19,571 nucleotides of DNA from Actinomycetes bacterium. Lineage in GTDB: Bacteria; Actinomycetota; Actinomycetes; Actinomycetales; Microbacteriaceae. The stretch is taken from contig JAEWDJ010000365.1 of NCBI GenBank assembly GCA_023390155.1, positions 1 to 19,571 on the forward strand, in the 5' to 3' direction. Positions within the stretch are counted from its first letter, which is position 1; every line of letters starts with the position of its first letter. Shown here one piece after another: positions 8,101-14,747 of the stretch. The position numbers were made by a program, and so were the translations under genes. Under the pieces are notes generated by a model. That model saw only the letters and a list, made by a program, of their open reading frames with translations. It ran no database searches and was not told the origin of the DNA.

Positions 8101-9673
8101 GCGCGAACTGCTGCGTGAAGTAGTCGAACAGCAGCCGCGGGCGCTCGGAGAGCACGGCGACCGGCGTGTCGGAGCCCATGGCGCCGAGCGGCTCCGCGCC
8201 GGTGGTCGCCATCGGCTTGAGGAGGATGCGGACCTCCTCCTCCGTGTAGCCGAAGGTGCGCTGGCGGCGCGTGATGGAGGCCGGGGTGTGCACGATGTGC
8301 TCGCGCTCCGGCAGGTCCTTGAGGTTGATGCGGCCCTCGTCGAGCCACTCGCCGTAGGGCGCCCCGGACGCGAGCTCCGACTTGATCTCGTCGTCCTCGA
8401 TCAGGCGGCCGGCGACCGTGTCCACGAGGAACATGCGGCCCGGCCGCAGGCGGCCCTTGCGGACGACGCGGCTCGGCTCGATGTCGAGCACGCCGATCTC
8501 CGAGGCGAGCACCACCAGTCCGTCGTTGGTGACGACGTATCGGCCGGGGCGGAGGCCGTTGCGGTCGAGGGTCGCACCGACCAGCGAGCCGTCGGTGAAG
8601 ACGATCGCGGCGGGACCGTCCCAGGGCTCCATGAGCATCGAGTGGTACTCGTAGAAGTCGCGGCGGACCGGGTCGATCTCGGTCTGGTTCTCCCACGCCT
8701 CCGGGACCATCATCATGACCGCGTGCGGGAGCGAGCGCCCGGTGAGCGAGATGAGCTCCACGACCTCGTCGAACGACGCGGAGTCGCTGGCGCCGGGCGT
8801 GACGATGGGGAACACCGGCGACAGGTCGCCGAGCAGCTCGCTCTCGAGCTGCGACTGGCGCGCACGCATCCAGTTGCGGTTGCCTTGCACCGTGTTGATC
8901 TCGCCGTTGTGCGCGATCATCCGGAACGGCTGCGCGAGCGGCCACGACGGGAACGTGTTCGTCGAGTACCGGGAGTGCACGAGCGCGAGCTTCGACGCGA
9001 AGCGCTGGTCGGAGAGGTCCGGGTAGAACGGCTCCAGCTGGAGCGTGGTCACCATGCCCTTGTAGACGAGCGTGCGGCTCGACAGCGACGAGAAGTACAG
9101 GTCGAGCTCGCGCTCGGCCCGCTTGCGCAGGAAGAAGGTCTGGCGGTCGAGCGCGATGCCCGAGACCGGCGCGCCCTTCTCGTCCGTGCGGGTGCTCGAC
9201 ACGTAGAGCTGCTCGATCACCGGCATCGCGTCGCGCGCCAGCGTGCCCAGCTCCTCGGGCCGCACGGGCACGGCCCGCCAGCCGAGGACGGTCAGGTCCT
9301 GCTCGGCCGCGATGGCCTCCACCGCCGCCTTGACCGCGGCGCGCTCGCCCTCGGAGGTCGGGAGGAAGGCGTTGCCGACCGCGTAGCGTCCGGCTGCCGG
9401 CAGCTCGAGGCCCGAGACGGCGCGCAGGAACGCGTCCGGCACCTGCGTGATGATGCCGGCGCCGTCGCCGGTGCCGGCGTCGGAGCCGACCGCGCCGCGG
9501 TGCTCGAGGTTGCGCAGCGCCTGCAGCGCGGCGTCGATGATGTCGTGCCCGGCGGTGCCGCGCAGGGTCGCGACCATCGCGAGACCACAGGCGTCCTTCT
9601 CCTCGGCGGGGTCGTAGAGACCCTGCTTCGCAGGAAGGGTGCTGAACCGGGTATGGGGAGGCGTGAGCGCCAT
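5096..9673 (-). CDS. gltB: Glutamate synthase (NADPH) large subunit
   Basis: The alpha subunit (1525 aa) releases ammonia from glutamine in an N-terminal amidotransferase domain. It channels the ammonia to an FMN barrel that aminates 2-oxoglutarate. The first 28 residues are a propeptide, and Cys29 in DACGLAMVA is the nucleophile exposed after self-cleavage. Domains in order are a class II glutamine amidotransferase (about 29-430), the central domain, the FMN-binding synthase domain (GAKPGEGGQLPPTKV, then GGTGASP) and the C-terminal GXGXG beta-helix with repeated glycine motifs. A 3Fe-4S ligand set sits at Cys1130, Cys1136 and Cys1141 (CIMMRVCHLDTC). The length is typical for the bacterial enzyme. 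The start is ATG at 9673, preceded by a 183-nt gap downstream of lgt. The gene is followed by gltD with an 8-nt overlap. This is the central glutamine-to-glutamate step supporting the neighbouring amino-acid pathways. Confidence 0.98.
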   Translation of the reverse strand: MALTPPHTRFSTLPAKQGLYDPAEEKDACGLAMVATLRGTAGHDIIDAALQALRNLEHRGAVGSDAGTGDGAGIITQVPDAFLRAVSGLELPAAGRYAVGNAFLPTSEGERAAVKAAVEAIAAEQDLTVLGWRAVPVRPEELGTLARDAMPVIEQLYVSSTRTDEKGAPVSGIALDRQTFFLRKRAERELDLYFSSLSSRTLVYKGMVTTLQLEPFYPDLSDQRFASKLALVHSRYSTNTFPSWPLAQPFRMIAHNGEINTVQGNRNWMRARQSQLESELLGDLSPVFPIVTPGASDSASFDEVVELISLTGRSLPHAVMMMVPEAWENQTEIDPVRRDFYEYHSMLMEPWDGPAAIVFTDGSLVGATLDRNGLRPGRYVVTNDGLVVLASEIGVLDIEPSRVVRKGRLRPGRMFLVDTVAGRLIEDDEIKSELASGAPYGEWLDEGRINLKDLPEREHIVHTPASITRRQRTFGYTEEEVRILLKPMATTGAEPLGAMGSDTPVAVLSERPRLLFDYFTQQFAQVTNPPLDSIREEVVTSLKLGLGPERNLLSAGPEHARQVVLDFPVIDNDELAKIQHMDPRPGSRLTTTIRGLYRFDAGTDAMERRLAEMCDEVDEAIEEGAQFIVLSDRDSNKDLAPIPSLLMLAAVHHHLIRAENRMKVGIIVEAGDVREVHHVALLIGYGASAINPYLAMETCEELVRSGFIPGVTPEKAVKNVIKALGKGVLKIMSKMGISTVSSYAAAQAFEAVGLSQEFVDRYFTGTTSKLGGVGIEVIAAENLSRHESAYPAESAIVAHERLATGGEYQWRRDGAPHLFNPETVFRLQHSTRERRYDVFREYTKLVDDQAESLMTLRGMFSLKTGERAPVPLDEVEPIESIVKRFSTGAMSYGSISKEAHETLAIAMNRLGAKSNTGEGGEDLDRLLDPERRSAIKQVASGRFGVTSMYLTHADDIQIKLAQGAKPGEGGQLPPTKVYPWVARTRHATAGVGLISPPPHHDIYSIEDLKQLIFDLKRANPGARIHVKLVSESGIGAVAAGTAKALADVILVSGHDGGTGASPVNSLKHAGTPWELGLAETQQTLMLNGMRERVVVQVDGQLKTGRDVIVGALLGAEEFGFATAPLVVSGCIMMRVCHLDTCPVGVATQNPELRSRFSGKPEFVVNFFEFIAQEVREYLAELGFRSLDEAIGHAELLDVDRAVKHWKASGMDLSPILSGPDFPAGAPRKNGREQDHELDEHFDNQLIAAARGVIADGGTLELELPIRNTERAVGTMLGHEVTKARGENGLPTGSIDITLTGSAGQSLGAFLPAGITLRLEGDSNDYVGKGLSGGRIVVRPPQGSVFPAERNVIAGNVIGYGATQGSMFIRGIVGERFLVRNSGATAVVEGVGDHALEYMTGGLAVILGGTGRNLGAGMSGGTAYVYELKEDRVNRESLASGELELLPLGSADVEIVRDLLEQHRTETGSALAERLLEDFDATVAKFVKVLPRDYAAVLQMRQEAVDEGLDPDGDIVWNRILEVTGG
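5106..5114 (-). promoter_or_regulatory. Shine-Dalgarno site deciding the GTG start of gltD
   Basis: The minus strand reads GGAGGTGAC here. The GGAGG core is 6 nt from the GTG at 5103-5101. It lies inside the final codons of gltB and explains how gltD is translated despite the overlap. Confidence 0.65.
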
Positions 9674-9856
9674 CTTTCGACCGTCCTCACAGTGTCGTGG
9701 ATGTGGGGAGTTGTGTGCGGGGACGCCATCGGCCCTGGGGAGGTGGTGGATCCGCCGCGCGCATCCGGGCTGTGTGCGGCCCGGTGGCTCGGTGCGGTCG
9801 GTGATGCTTTCGGGATTGCCTCGACAGACGTTACGGGTGGTGCGAGCCGACGGGTT
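9674..9856 (-). other. Intergenic region and probable gltB 5' leader with a small hairpin
   Basis: This 183-nt gap between lgt and gltB is the longest gene-free stretch in the window. It holds an inverted repeat CCGGGC / GCCCGG at 9765-9770 and 9779-9784 with an 8-nt loop. The hairpin could be a weak lgt terminator or part of a leader. A TANNNT match (TAACGT, minus strand, 9833-9828) is present but has no convincing -35. I recognise no riboswitch family. One could expect the gltBD promoter and nitrogen control to sit here, but I cannot place a regulator site with confidence. Confidence 0.4.
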
Positions 9857-10858
9857 TCACCCGTTCGAAGTGCTTGTGGCCTTGGCTCCTGAGGATCCGG
9901 CGGGTACCCCGTCGTCCTCGTCGGGGACCTCGTCATCCGAGTCCGTGTCGTCCGAGTCTACAGCAGCATCGGGGCGAACCCATTCACGACCCGGTCGGTA
10001 GACGCTCGGCTCGAGGCCGGGGTGGCGTCGGGTCTGCACGATGAGGATCACGATGCCGAGCACCACGGCGAGGAACGCGGCCCACACGTTGGTGGGGATG
10101 CCGAGGATGTTGAACTCGCTCGGGTCGATGCGGATCGACTCCAGGTAGGAGCGGCCGATCCCGTACCAGATGAGGTAGACCGCGAAGGTCTTGCCCCAGC
10201 GCAGCTGGAACTTCTTCTCCAGGAGCAGGATGACGACGACGCCGATGACGTTCCAGATGATCTCGTAGAGGAAGAGCGGCTGGAAGAGCGTGTCGTCCGG
10301 CAGCCCGACCGGGATCGCCTTGTTGCCGGCGTCGATCTGGAGGCCCCACGGCAGGTCGGTCGGCAGGCCGAACAGCTCCTGGTTGACGTAGTTGCCGAGC
10401 CGGCCGATCGCCTGGGCGAGCAGCAGGGCCGGCGCGAGCGCGTCGGCGAACGACCAGAACCGGACGCCCGTGAAGCGCGACGCGATCGCGACGCCGACGG
10501 CGCCGCCGATCAGCGAGCCGAAGATGGCGTTGCCGCCCTCCCAGATCGCGAATACGTTGAGCGGGTTCGCGCCCTCGTAGAAGTAGTCGGCCGGGTGCGT
10601 GAACACGTGGTAGAGCCGGGCCCCGATGATGCCGAGGACGACGGCCCAGAGGGTGAAGTCGAGCACCACGCCCGGCTCGCCGCCGCGCTTGGTGAGCCGG
10701 CGCGACGTCCACAGCACGGCGACGACGATGCCGATCAGGATCATGATCGCGTAGGTCTGGATGCGCCAGTGCAGCCCGAAGATGTCGATCGGGATGCTCT
10801 GCCACTCGGGCCCCGGGCTCGGGATGCTGGCGTACCAGCTGCTCATCGTCGCAAACAC
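9857..10858 (-). CDS. lgt: Prolipoprotein diacylglyceryl transferase
   Basis: This integral membrane enzyme moves a diacylglyceryl group from phosphatidylglycerol to the lipobox cysteine of prolipoproteins, the first step of lipoprotein maturation. The N-terminal YASIPSPG segment, several hydrophobic helices, the GARLYHV motif and the signature GRLGNYVNQELFG are all visible, as is the late motif GIGRSYLESIRID. The last 45 or so residues form a hydrophilic, very acidic tail (DSDDTDSDDEVPDEDD), predicted to be cytoplasmic and disordered. The start is uncertain. I chose GTG at 10858 because AAAGGTGAG (10874-10866) lies 7 nt before it, giving 333 aa. An ATG at 10846 (329 aa) and a GTG at 10870 (337 aa) are alternatives in the same frame. 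The gene follows trpA after a hairpin-containing gap. Confidence 0.93.
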   Translation of the reverse strand: MFATMSSWYASIPSPGPEWQSIPIDIFGLHWRIQTYAIMILIGIVVAVLWTSRRLTKRGGEPGVVLDFTLWAVVLGIIGARLYHVFTHPADYFYEGANPLNVFAIWEGGNAIFGSLIGGAVGVAIASRFTGVRFWSFADALAPALLLAQAIGRLGNYVNQELFGLPTDLPWGLQIDAGNKAIPVGLPDDTLFQPLFLYEIIWNVIGVVVILLLEKKFQLRWGKTFAVYLIWYGIGRSYLESIRIDPSEFNILGIPTNVWAAFLAVVLGIVILIVQTRRHPGLEPSVYRPGREWVRPDAAVDSDDTDSDDEVPDEDDGVPAGSSGAKATSTSNG

Positions 10859-10884
10859 CCGAAGACTCACCTTTCGATCGGATC

Positions 10885-10911
10885 AGGCCGGCGCGGTTCG
10901 CCGCGCGGCCT
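10885..10911 (-). terminator. Hairpin between trpA and lgt, possible weak terminator
   Basis: Arms GCGCGG / CCGCGC (10891-10896 and 10901-10906) close a 4-nt loop. They are extended by AGGCC / GGCCT (10885-10889 and 10907-10911) with one bulged base at 10890, for 11 base pairs in all. It lies 21 nt beyond the trpA stop codon. No U-tract follows, so it could equally be a 5' untranslated structure of lgt. A TAGACT -10-like hexamer (10921-10916) sits just upstream of it. Confidence 0.4.
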
Positions 10912-10932
10912 CCATAGTCTAAGACGACGGCG

Positions 10933-11715
10933 CTACCGCGCCGCGCCACCCGCCAATTCGGCCGCCGTGCGGCCCACGGCCTCCACCCCGCCGTCGGCGA
11001 GGGCCTTGACGAGCGCAGAGCCGACGATCGCGCCGTCCGCGTACTCCAGGACCTCGCGCACCTGGGCGCCCGTCGAGATGCCGACGCCCACGCACGCACT
11101 CGTCGCACCCGCGTCGCGGAGGCGGCCGATGAGGGTCCGTGCGGCGGCGTCCACGTCCGAGCGGGCACCGGTGATGCCCATCGTCGAGACGGCGTAGACG
11201 AAGCCGCGGCTCGCCTCCACCGTCCGGCGCAGGCGCTCCTCGGTCGAGGTCGGCGCCGCGAGGAACACGCGGTCGAGGCCGGCGCGGTCGGAGGCGGCGA
11301 GCCAGTCGGCGCCCTCGTCCGGGATGAGGTCGGGCGTGATGAGGCCCGCTCCCCCGGCCGCGGCGAGGTCGTCCGCGAAGCGGTCGACACCGTACTGCAG
11401 CACGGGGTTCCAGTAGGTCATGACGAGCACGGGCACGTCGGCGCGCTTCGTGATCTCACGCACGGCGGTAAAGCCGTCGCGCAGGCGGAAGCCGTTGGAG
11501 AGCGCGGTCTGCGTCGCCGCCTGGATGACCGTGCCGTCCATCACGGGGTCGGAGTACGGCAGGCCCAGCTCGATGACGTCGACGCCGTTCTCGGCGAGGG
11601 CCACGGCCGCGTCGATGCTCGTCTGCAGGTCGGGGAACCCGGCGGGCAGGTAGCCGATCAGCGCGCCGCCGGCCTCCCGGTTGCGCTGGGCGATGGTGTC
11701 GGCGACCCGGCTCAC
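10933..11715 (-). CDS. trpA: Tryptophan synthase alpha subunit
   Basis: The product (260 aa) cleaves indole-3-glycerol phosphate to indole and glyceraldehyde-3-phosphate, handing indole to TrpB through the complex tunnel. The catalytic acids Glu49 and Asp60 are in place in VIELGLPYSDPVMDG, at the same numbers as in the E. coli enzyme. The substrate phosphate-binding region near GVGISTG is also visible. A TIM-barrel of this length is normal. The start is GTG at 11715, overlapping the trpB stop as GTGA; the next residues SRVADTIAQRN are a typical TrpA start. The same frame stays open far upstream, but that part is a shadow of trpB. The gene closes the his-trp block, with a hairpin behind it. 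Confidence 0.97.
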   Translation of the reverse strand: MSRVADTIAQRNREAGGALIGYLPAGFPDLQTSIDAAVALAENGVDVIELGLPYSDPVMDGTVIQAATQTALSNGFRLRDGFTAVREITKRADVPVLVMTYWNPVLQYGVDRFADDLAAAGGAGLITPDLIPDEGADWLAASDRAGLDRVFLAAPTSTEERLRRTVEASRGFVYAVSTMGITGARSDVDAAARTLIGRLRDAGATSACVGVGISTGAQVREVLEYADGAIVGSALVKALADGGVEAVGRTAAELAGGAAR

Positions 11716-12923
11716 GACTGCACGGCTCCTTCGTCGATCAGGCCGAAGTAGCGGCCGGCGGTCTCCATGTCCTTGTCCCCGCGGCCGCTGAGGTTCACCA
11801 GCACGATGCCCTCCGGCCCGAGCTCGCGCGCCAGCACCAGCGCGCCGGCGAGGGCGTGCGACGACTCGATGGCGGGGATGATGCCCTCCGTCAGGCTCAG
11901 CAGGCGCAGCGCGTCCATGGCCTCGGCGTCGGAGACCGGGCGGTACTCGGCACGGCCGATCGACGAGAGCCAGGAATGCTCCGGACCGACACCCGGGTAG
12001 TCGAGACCGGCGGAGATCGAGTGCGACTCGATGGTCTGGCCGTCCTCGTCCTGCAGCAGCATGCTGCGGGCGCCGTGCAGGACGCCGGGGCGCCCCTTGG
12101 TGATGGTCGCGGCGTGGCGCGGGGTGTCCGCACCCTCGCCGCCGGCCTCGAAGCCGACGAGGCGCACGTCCTCGTCGTCGAGGAAGGCGTGGAAGATGCC
12201 GATCGCGTTCGAGCCGCCGCCGACGCAGGCCGCGACGGCGTCCGGGAGGCGGCCGGTCAGCGCGAGCACCTGCTCGCGGGCCTCCTCGCCGATGATCTTC
12301 TGGAGGTCGCGCACCATCGCCGGGAACGGGTGCGGACCCGCCACCGTCCCGAAGATGTAGTTGGTGCTCTCGACGTTGGTGACCCAGTCGCGCATCGCGT
12401 CGTTGATCGCGTCCTTCAGGGTCCGCGATCCGGTCTTCACCGCGATGACCTCGGCGCCGAGCAGCCGCATGCGCGCGACGTTGAGCGCCTGCCGCTCGGT
12501 GTCGACCTCGCCCATGTAGATCGTGCACTCGAGGCCGAACAGCGCGGCCGCGGTCGCGGTGGCCACGCCGTGCTGGCCGGCGCCGGTCTCGGCGATCACG
12601 CGCTTCTTGCCGATGCGCTTGGTCAGGATGGCCTGCCCGAGCACGTTGTTGATCTTGTGCGAACCGGTGTGGTTGAGGTCCTCACGCTTGAGGATGATGC
12701 GGGCGCCGCCGGCGTGCGCGGCGAACCGCGGCACCTCGGTGATGATCGACGGACGCCCGGTGTACGAGCGCTGCAGCTCATCGAGCTCGGCGTGGAACGC
12801 GGGGTCGGCCTTGGCCTCCTCCCACGCCGCCGACAGCTCGTCGAGGGCGGCGACGAGGGATTCGGGCACGAAACGGCCGCCGAAGTCGCCGAAGTAGGGA
12901 CCGGACTCGGAACGGAGGGACAT
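11712..12923 (-). CDS. trpB: Tryptophan synthase beta subunit
   Basis: This PLP enzyme (403 aa) joins indole and serine to make tryptophan and works as an alpha2-beta2 complex with the adjacent TrpA. The PLP lysine is Lys90 in NHTGSHKINNV. The catalytic glutamate is Glu112 in AETGAGQHG, and the cofactor phosphate loop is GGGSNA (235-240). It begins with the usual GPYFGDFGGRFVPE. The length fits TrpB1, the type that pairs with TrpA. The start ATG at 12923 shares one base with the trpC stop (TGATG), and its own stop overlaps the GTG of trpA, so the three genes are coupled. Confidence 0.98.
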   Translation of the reverse strand: MSLRSESGPYFGDFGGRFVPESLVAALDELSAAWEEAKADPAFHAELDELQRSYTGRPSIITEVPRFAAHAGGARIILKREDLNHTGSHKINNVLGQAILTKRIGKKRVIAETGAGQHGVATATAAALFGLECTIYMGEVDTERQALNVARMRLLGAEVIAVKTGSRTLKDAINDAMRDWVTNVESTNYIFGTVAGPHPFPAMVRDLQKIIGEEAREQVLALTGRLPDAVAACVGGGSNAIGIFHAFLDDEDVRLVGFEAGGEGADTPRHAATITKGRPGVLHGARSMLLQDEDGQTIESHSISAGLDYPGVGPEHSWLSSIGRAEYRPVSDAEAMDALRLLSLTEGIIPAIESSHALAGALVLARELGPEGIVLVNLSGRGDKDMETAGRYFGLIDEGAVQS

Positions 12924-13693
12924 CAGACTCCCAGGAACTCGCCGAGCGTGGCGACGGGATCGCTCGTGACGAGCGCCTCGCCGACGAGCACGACGTCCGC
13001 GCCCCCCGCCCGGTAATGCGCGACGTCGGCCGCCGACAGGACGGCGGACTCCGCGACGCGGATGACGCCGGACGGATACCGGTCGGCCAGGCGGCCGAAC
13101 AGATCGCGGTCCAGCTCGAACGTGGAGAGGTTGCGGGCGTTCACGCCCACGAGCCGCGCGCCGGTGTCGAAGGCCCGGCTCAGCTCGTCCTCGGTGTGCG
13201 CCTCGACCAGCGGGGTCATGCCCAGCTCGACGATCAGATCGTGCAGCTCCACGAGCCTCTCCTGCTCGAGGGCGGCGACGATGAGCAGCACCAGGTCGGC
13301 ACCCGCGGCGCGGGCCTCGAAGATCTGGTACGGGTCGGCGACGAACTCCTTGCGGAGCACCGGGATGGACACGGCCGCACGCACCGACTCGAGATCGGCG
13401 AGTGAGCCGCGGAACCGGCGCTCCTCGGTCAGGACGCTGATGGCGCTGGCGCCGCCTGCCTCGTAGGCCGCCGCGAGGGCGGCCGGGTCGGGGATGTCGG
13501 CGAGGGCGCCGCGGGACGGGCTGGCCCGCTTGACCTCCGCGATGACCTTGATGCGGTCGGCCGGGGCCAGTGCGGCGAGGGCGTCGAGGGCCGGGGCGCG
13601 ATCGAGCGCCTCCGCCTCGACCACGGCGAGCGGACGCTCGGCGCGCCGCCGTTCAGCATCCTCGAGCGCGCCGGCGACGAGGTCGGCGAGCAC
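12923..13693 (-). CDS. trpC: Indole-3-glycerol phosphate synthase
   Basis: This enzyme (256 aa) closes the indole ring, converting 1-(2-carboxyphenylamino)-1-deoxyribulose 5-phosphate to indole-3-glycerol phosphate. Motifs typical of the family are KVIAEVKRASPSRG (with Glu53, Lys55 and Ser60), PVLRKEF with catalytic Lys115, PLVEAHTE with Glu164, GVNARNL (183-189) and RVAESAV. It is a single-function enzyme with no fused TrpF domain. The start is GTG at 13693, 3 nt after the stop of the HGxxPAAW gene. The end shares one base with trpB. No trpF is present in the window. In many actinobacteria that step is carried out by PriA, which also does the HisA reaction; this is family knowledge and not seen here. 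Confidence 0.97.
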   Translation of the reverse strand: MLADLVAGALEDAERRRAERPLAVVEAEALDRAPALDALAALAPADRIKVIAEVKRASPSRGALADIPDPAALAAAYEAGGASAISVLTEERRFRGSLADLESVRAAVSIPVLRKEFVADPYQIFEARAAGADLVLLIVAALEQERLVELHDLIVELGMTPLVEAHTEDELSRAFDTGARLVGVNARNLSTFELDRDLFGRLADRYPSGVIRVAESAVLSAADVAHYRAGGADVVLVGEALVTSDPVATLGEFLGV

Positions 13694-13696
13694 GCG

Positions 13697-13927
13697 TCAG
13701 TGACCCTTCGGGGTGTACTTGGAGCCGCCGACTCCGTAGCCCGCGCGCTTCATGATCCAGCCGACGATGAGACCGATGACGGCGAGGCCGGCGGATGCCC
13801 AGACGATGGCCGGAGCGTCGAAGAAGAACGCCACCGCGCCGATGGCGAAGGCGACCAGCATGATGATCACGGCCGTCCACGCCGCCGGCGAATGACCGTG
13901 GCCCGGCTCGACTGACTCGCTGCTCAT
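13697..13927 (-). CDS. HGxxPAAW family small membrane protein
   Basis: This is a 76-aa protein of unknown function found in actinobacterial trp regions. The name motif is visible as HGHSPAAW (residues 10-17), followed by two hydrophobic segments (about 18-37 and 41-60) joined by FDAPAIV. A conserved-looking tail AGYGVGGSKYTPKGH ends the protein. The start ATG at 13927 is preferred over one 12 codons upstream because AGGAGT (13936-13931) lies just before it and because the longer form would reach further into the spacer. The gene sits between the Trp-associated membrane protein and trpC, 3 nt before trpC, so it is almost certainly co-transcribed with the trp genes. Its role is not established. 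A membrane or transport role linked to tryptophan is only a guess from position. Confidence 0.88.
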   Translation of the reverse strand: MSSESVEPGHGHSPAAWTAVIIMLVAFAIGAVAFFFDAPAIVWASAGLAVIGLIVGWIMKRAGYGVGGSKYTPKGH

Positions 13928-13930
13928 GGG

Positions 13931-13936
13931 ACTCCT
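13931..13936 (-). promoter_or_regulatory. Shine-Dalgarno site of the HGxxPAAW gene
   Basis: The minus strand reads AGGAGT, with the GGAG core about 4-5 nt before the ATG at 13927. It supports the shorter start. Confidence 0.5.
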
Positions 13937-13996
13937 GCACGTCGGGTGCGCGCCGACGGGCACGCACGGGGTTGGGAACGGATCAAGTCTAGTGGC

Positions 13997-14743
13997 TCAG
14001 CGCGTGGGATCGTCGCCGCGGCTCAGCTCGTCCCAGCTGTCGATCGCGGTGTCGCGGTCCAGTGCAGCCGGGCCGGACGGCGCCTCGCCCTCGGCGACGG
14101 CGCGCGCCTCCTCGTCGTCGGAGGGGGCGCCTGTTGCGTCGCCGAGCACCGCGGACGCGTCGCGTCCGTCCTCGGCGGCGAACCGCGTCTGGTACTTGCG
14201 GGAGGGGCCGGGCCAGAGTCGCGAGAAGACGATCGCCGCGGCGCTGGCGAGCACGATGAGCACGCCTCCCCCGACGGCGAGCCAGGGCCAGAACTGCACC
14301 TCGACCGCGTCGACCAGGCGCCGCACGGAGGCGTCGCCGGCCACGCCGGTCGCGGTGGTGATCGCGGAGGACGACGCGCGCAGGGCGTCGCTCAGGGCGC
14401 TCCCCGCCGAGATCAGCACGGAGACGCCGAGGAGGATGCCGAGCAGCGACAACACGATGCGGAAGACCGGGCCGGCGATCGCGAGCGCCGCCGTCAGGGC
14501 GAGGCCGGCGAGGGCGAGCGCGGTCAGCGCGGGCGCGGCGACGGATCCGGCGACCGTCAGGGTGCTGACGTGGCTCGCCACGTCGGTGAGCCGGATGCTG
14601 AACCAGGTCTGCGTCGACGACAGCAGGGTGAGCCCGCTGCCCACCACCAGGACGAGCAGGGCGAGGTACTTCGCGCGGCGGCTCACCGGCCGGGCGGCCA
14701 CGGCCTCCCCGCCGGCCTCGTCGTGCTCGTGCGCGTCGGTCAT
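13997..14743 (-). CDS. Trp biosynthesis-associated membrane protein (Trp_oprn_chp family)
   Basis: This is a 248-aa predicted inner-membrane protein of the actinobacterial family found in trp operons (Pfam Trp_oprn_chp). A short hydrophilic N-terminus with SRRAKY is followed by a first helix (about 27-42), then TQTWF (44-48), the family hallmark. Further helices are at about 67-90, 93-112 and 154-175. The C-terminal 70 residues are hydrophilic and acidic, ending with the typical DSWDELSRGDDPT. It starts at ATG 14743, 4 nt after the trpE stop, and a 69-nt spacer follows before the HGxxPAAW gene. The function is unknown. The position between trpE and trpC suggests a link to tryptophan or anthranilate at the membrane, but nothing in the sequence shows a transport or catalytic site. 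Confidence 0.9.
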   Translation of the reverse strand: MTDAHEHDEAGGEAVAARPVSRRAKYLALLVLVVGSGLTLLSSTQTWFSIRLTDVASHVSTLTVAGSVAAPALTALALAGLALTAALAIAGPVFRIVLSLLGILLGVSVLISAGSALSDALRASSSAITTATGVAGDASVRRLVDAVEVQFWPWLAVGGGVLIVLASAAAIVFSRLWPGPSRKYQTRFAAEDGRDASAVLGDATGAPSDDEEARAVAEGEAPSGPAALDRDTAIDSWDELSRGDDPTR

Positions 14744-14747
14744 CCGC

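Noticed and set aside
9687..9764. Short upstream reading frame (25 codons) before gltB
   Set aside because: It has no Shine-Dalgarno and a proline/arginine composition expected by chance in this GC-rich leader, and it ends 14 nt before gltB without obvious coupling.
9826..9856. Possible GlnR-type nitrogen box upstream of gltB (GTAAC and GAAAC pieces)
   Set aside because: The half-sites are present, but their order and spacing do not fit the GTnAC-n6-GAAAC pattern.
5027..9892. Very long plus-strand open frame (1621 codons) opposite gltB
   Set aside because: It is a mirror of the third-position GC bias of gltB. The translation is low-complexity (Arg, Asp, Glu, His, Leu, Val rich) with no domain, while gltB on the other strand has every family motif.
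10933..12528. Longer form of trpA (531 codons)
   Set aside because: Everything before the GTG at 11715 is a shadow of trpB. TrpA proteins are about 260-270 aa and begin where this GTG is.
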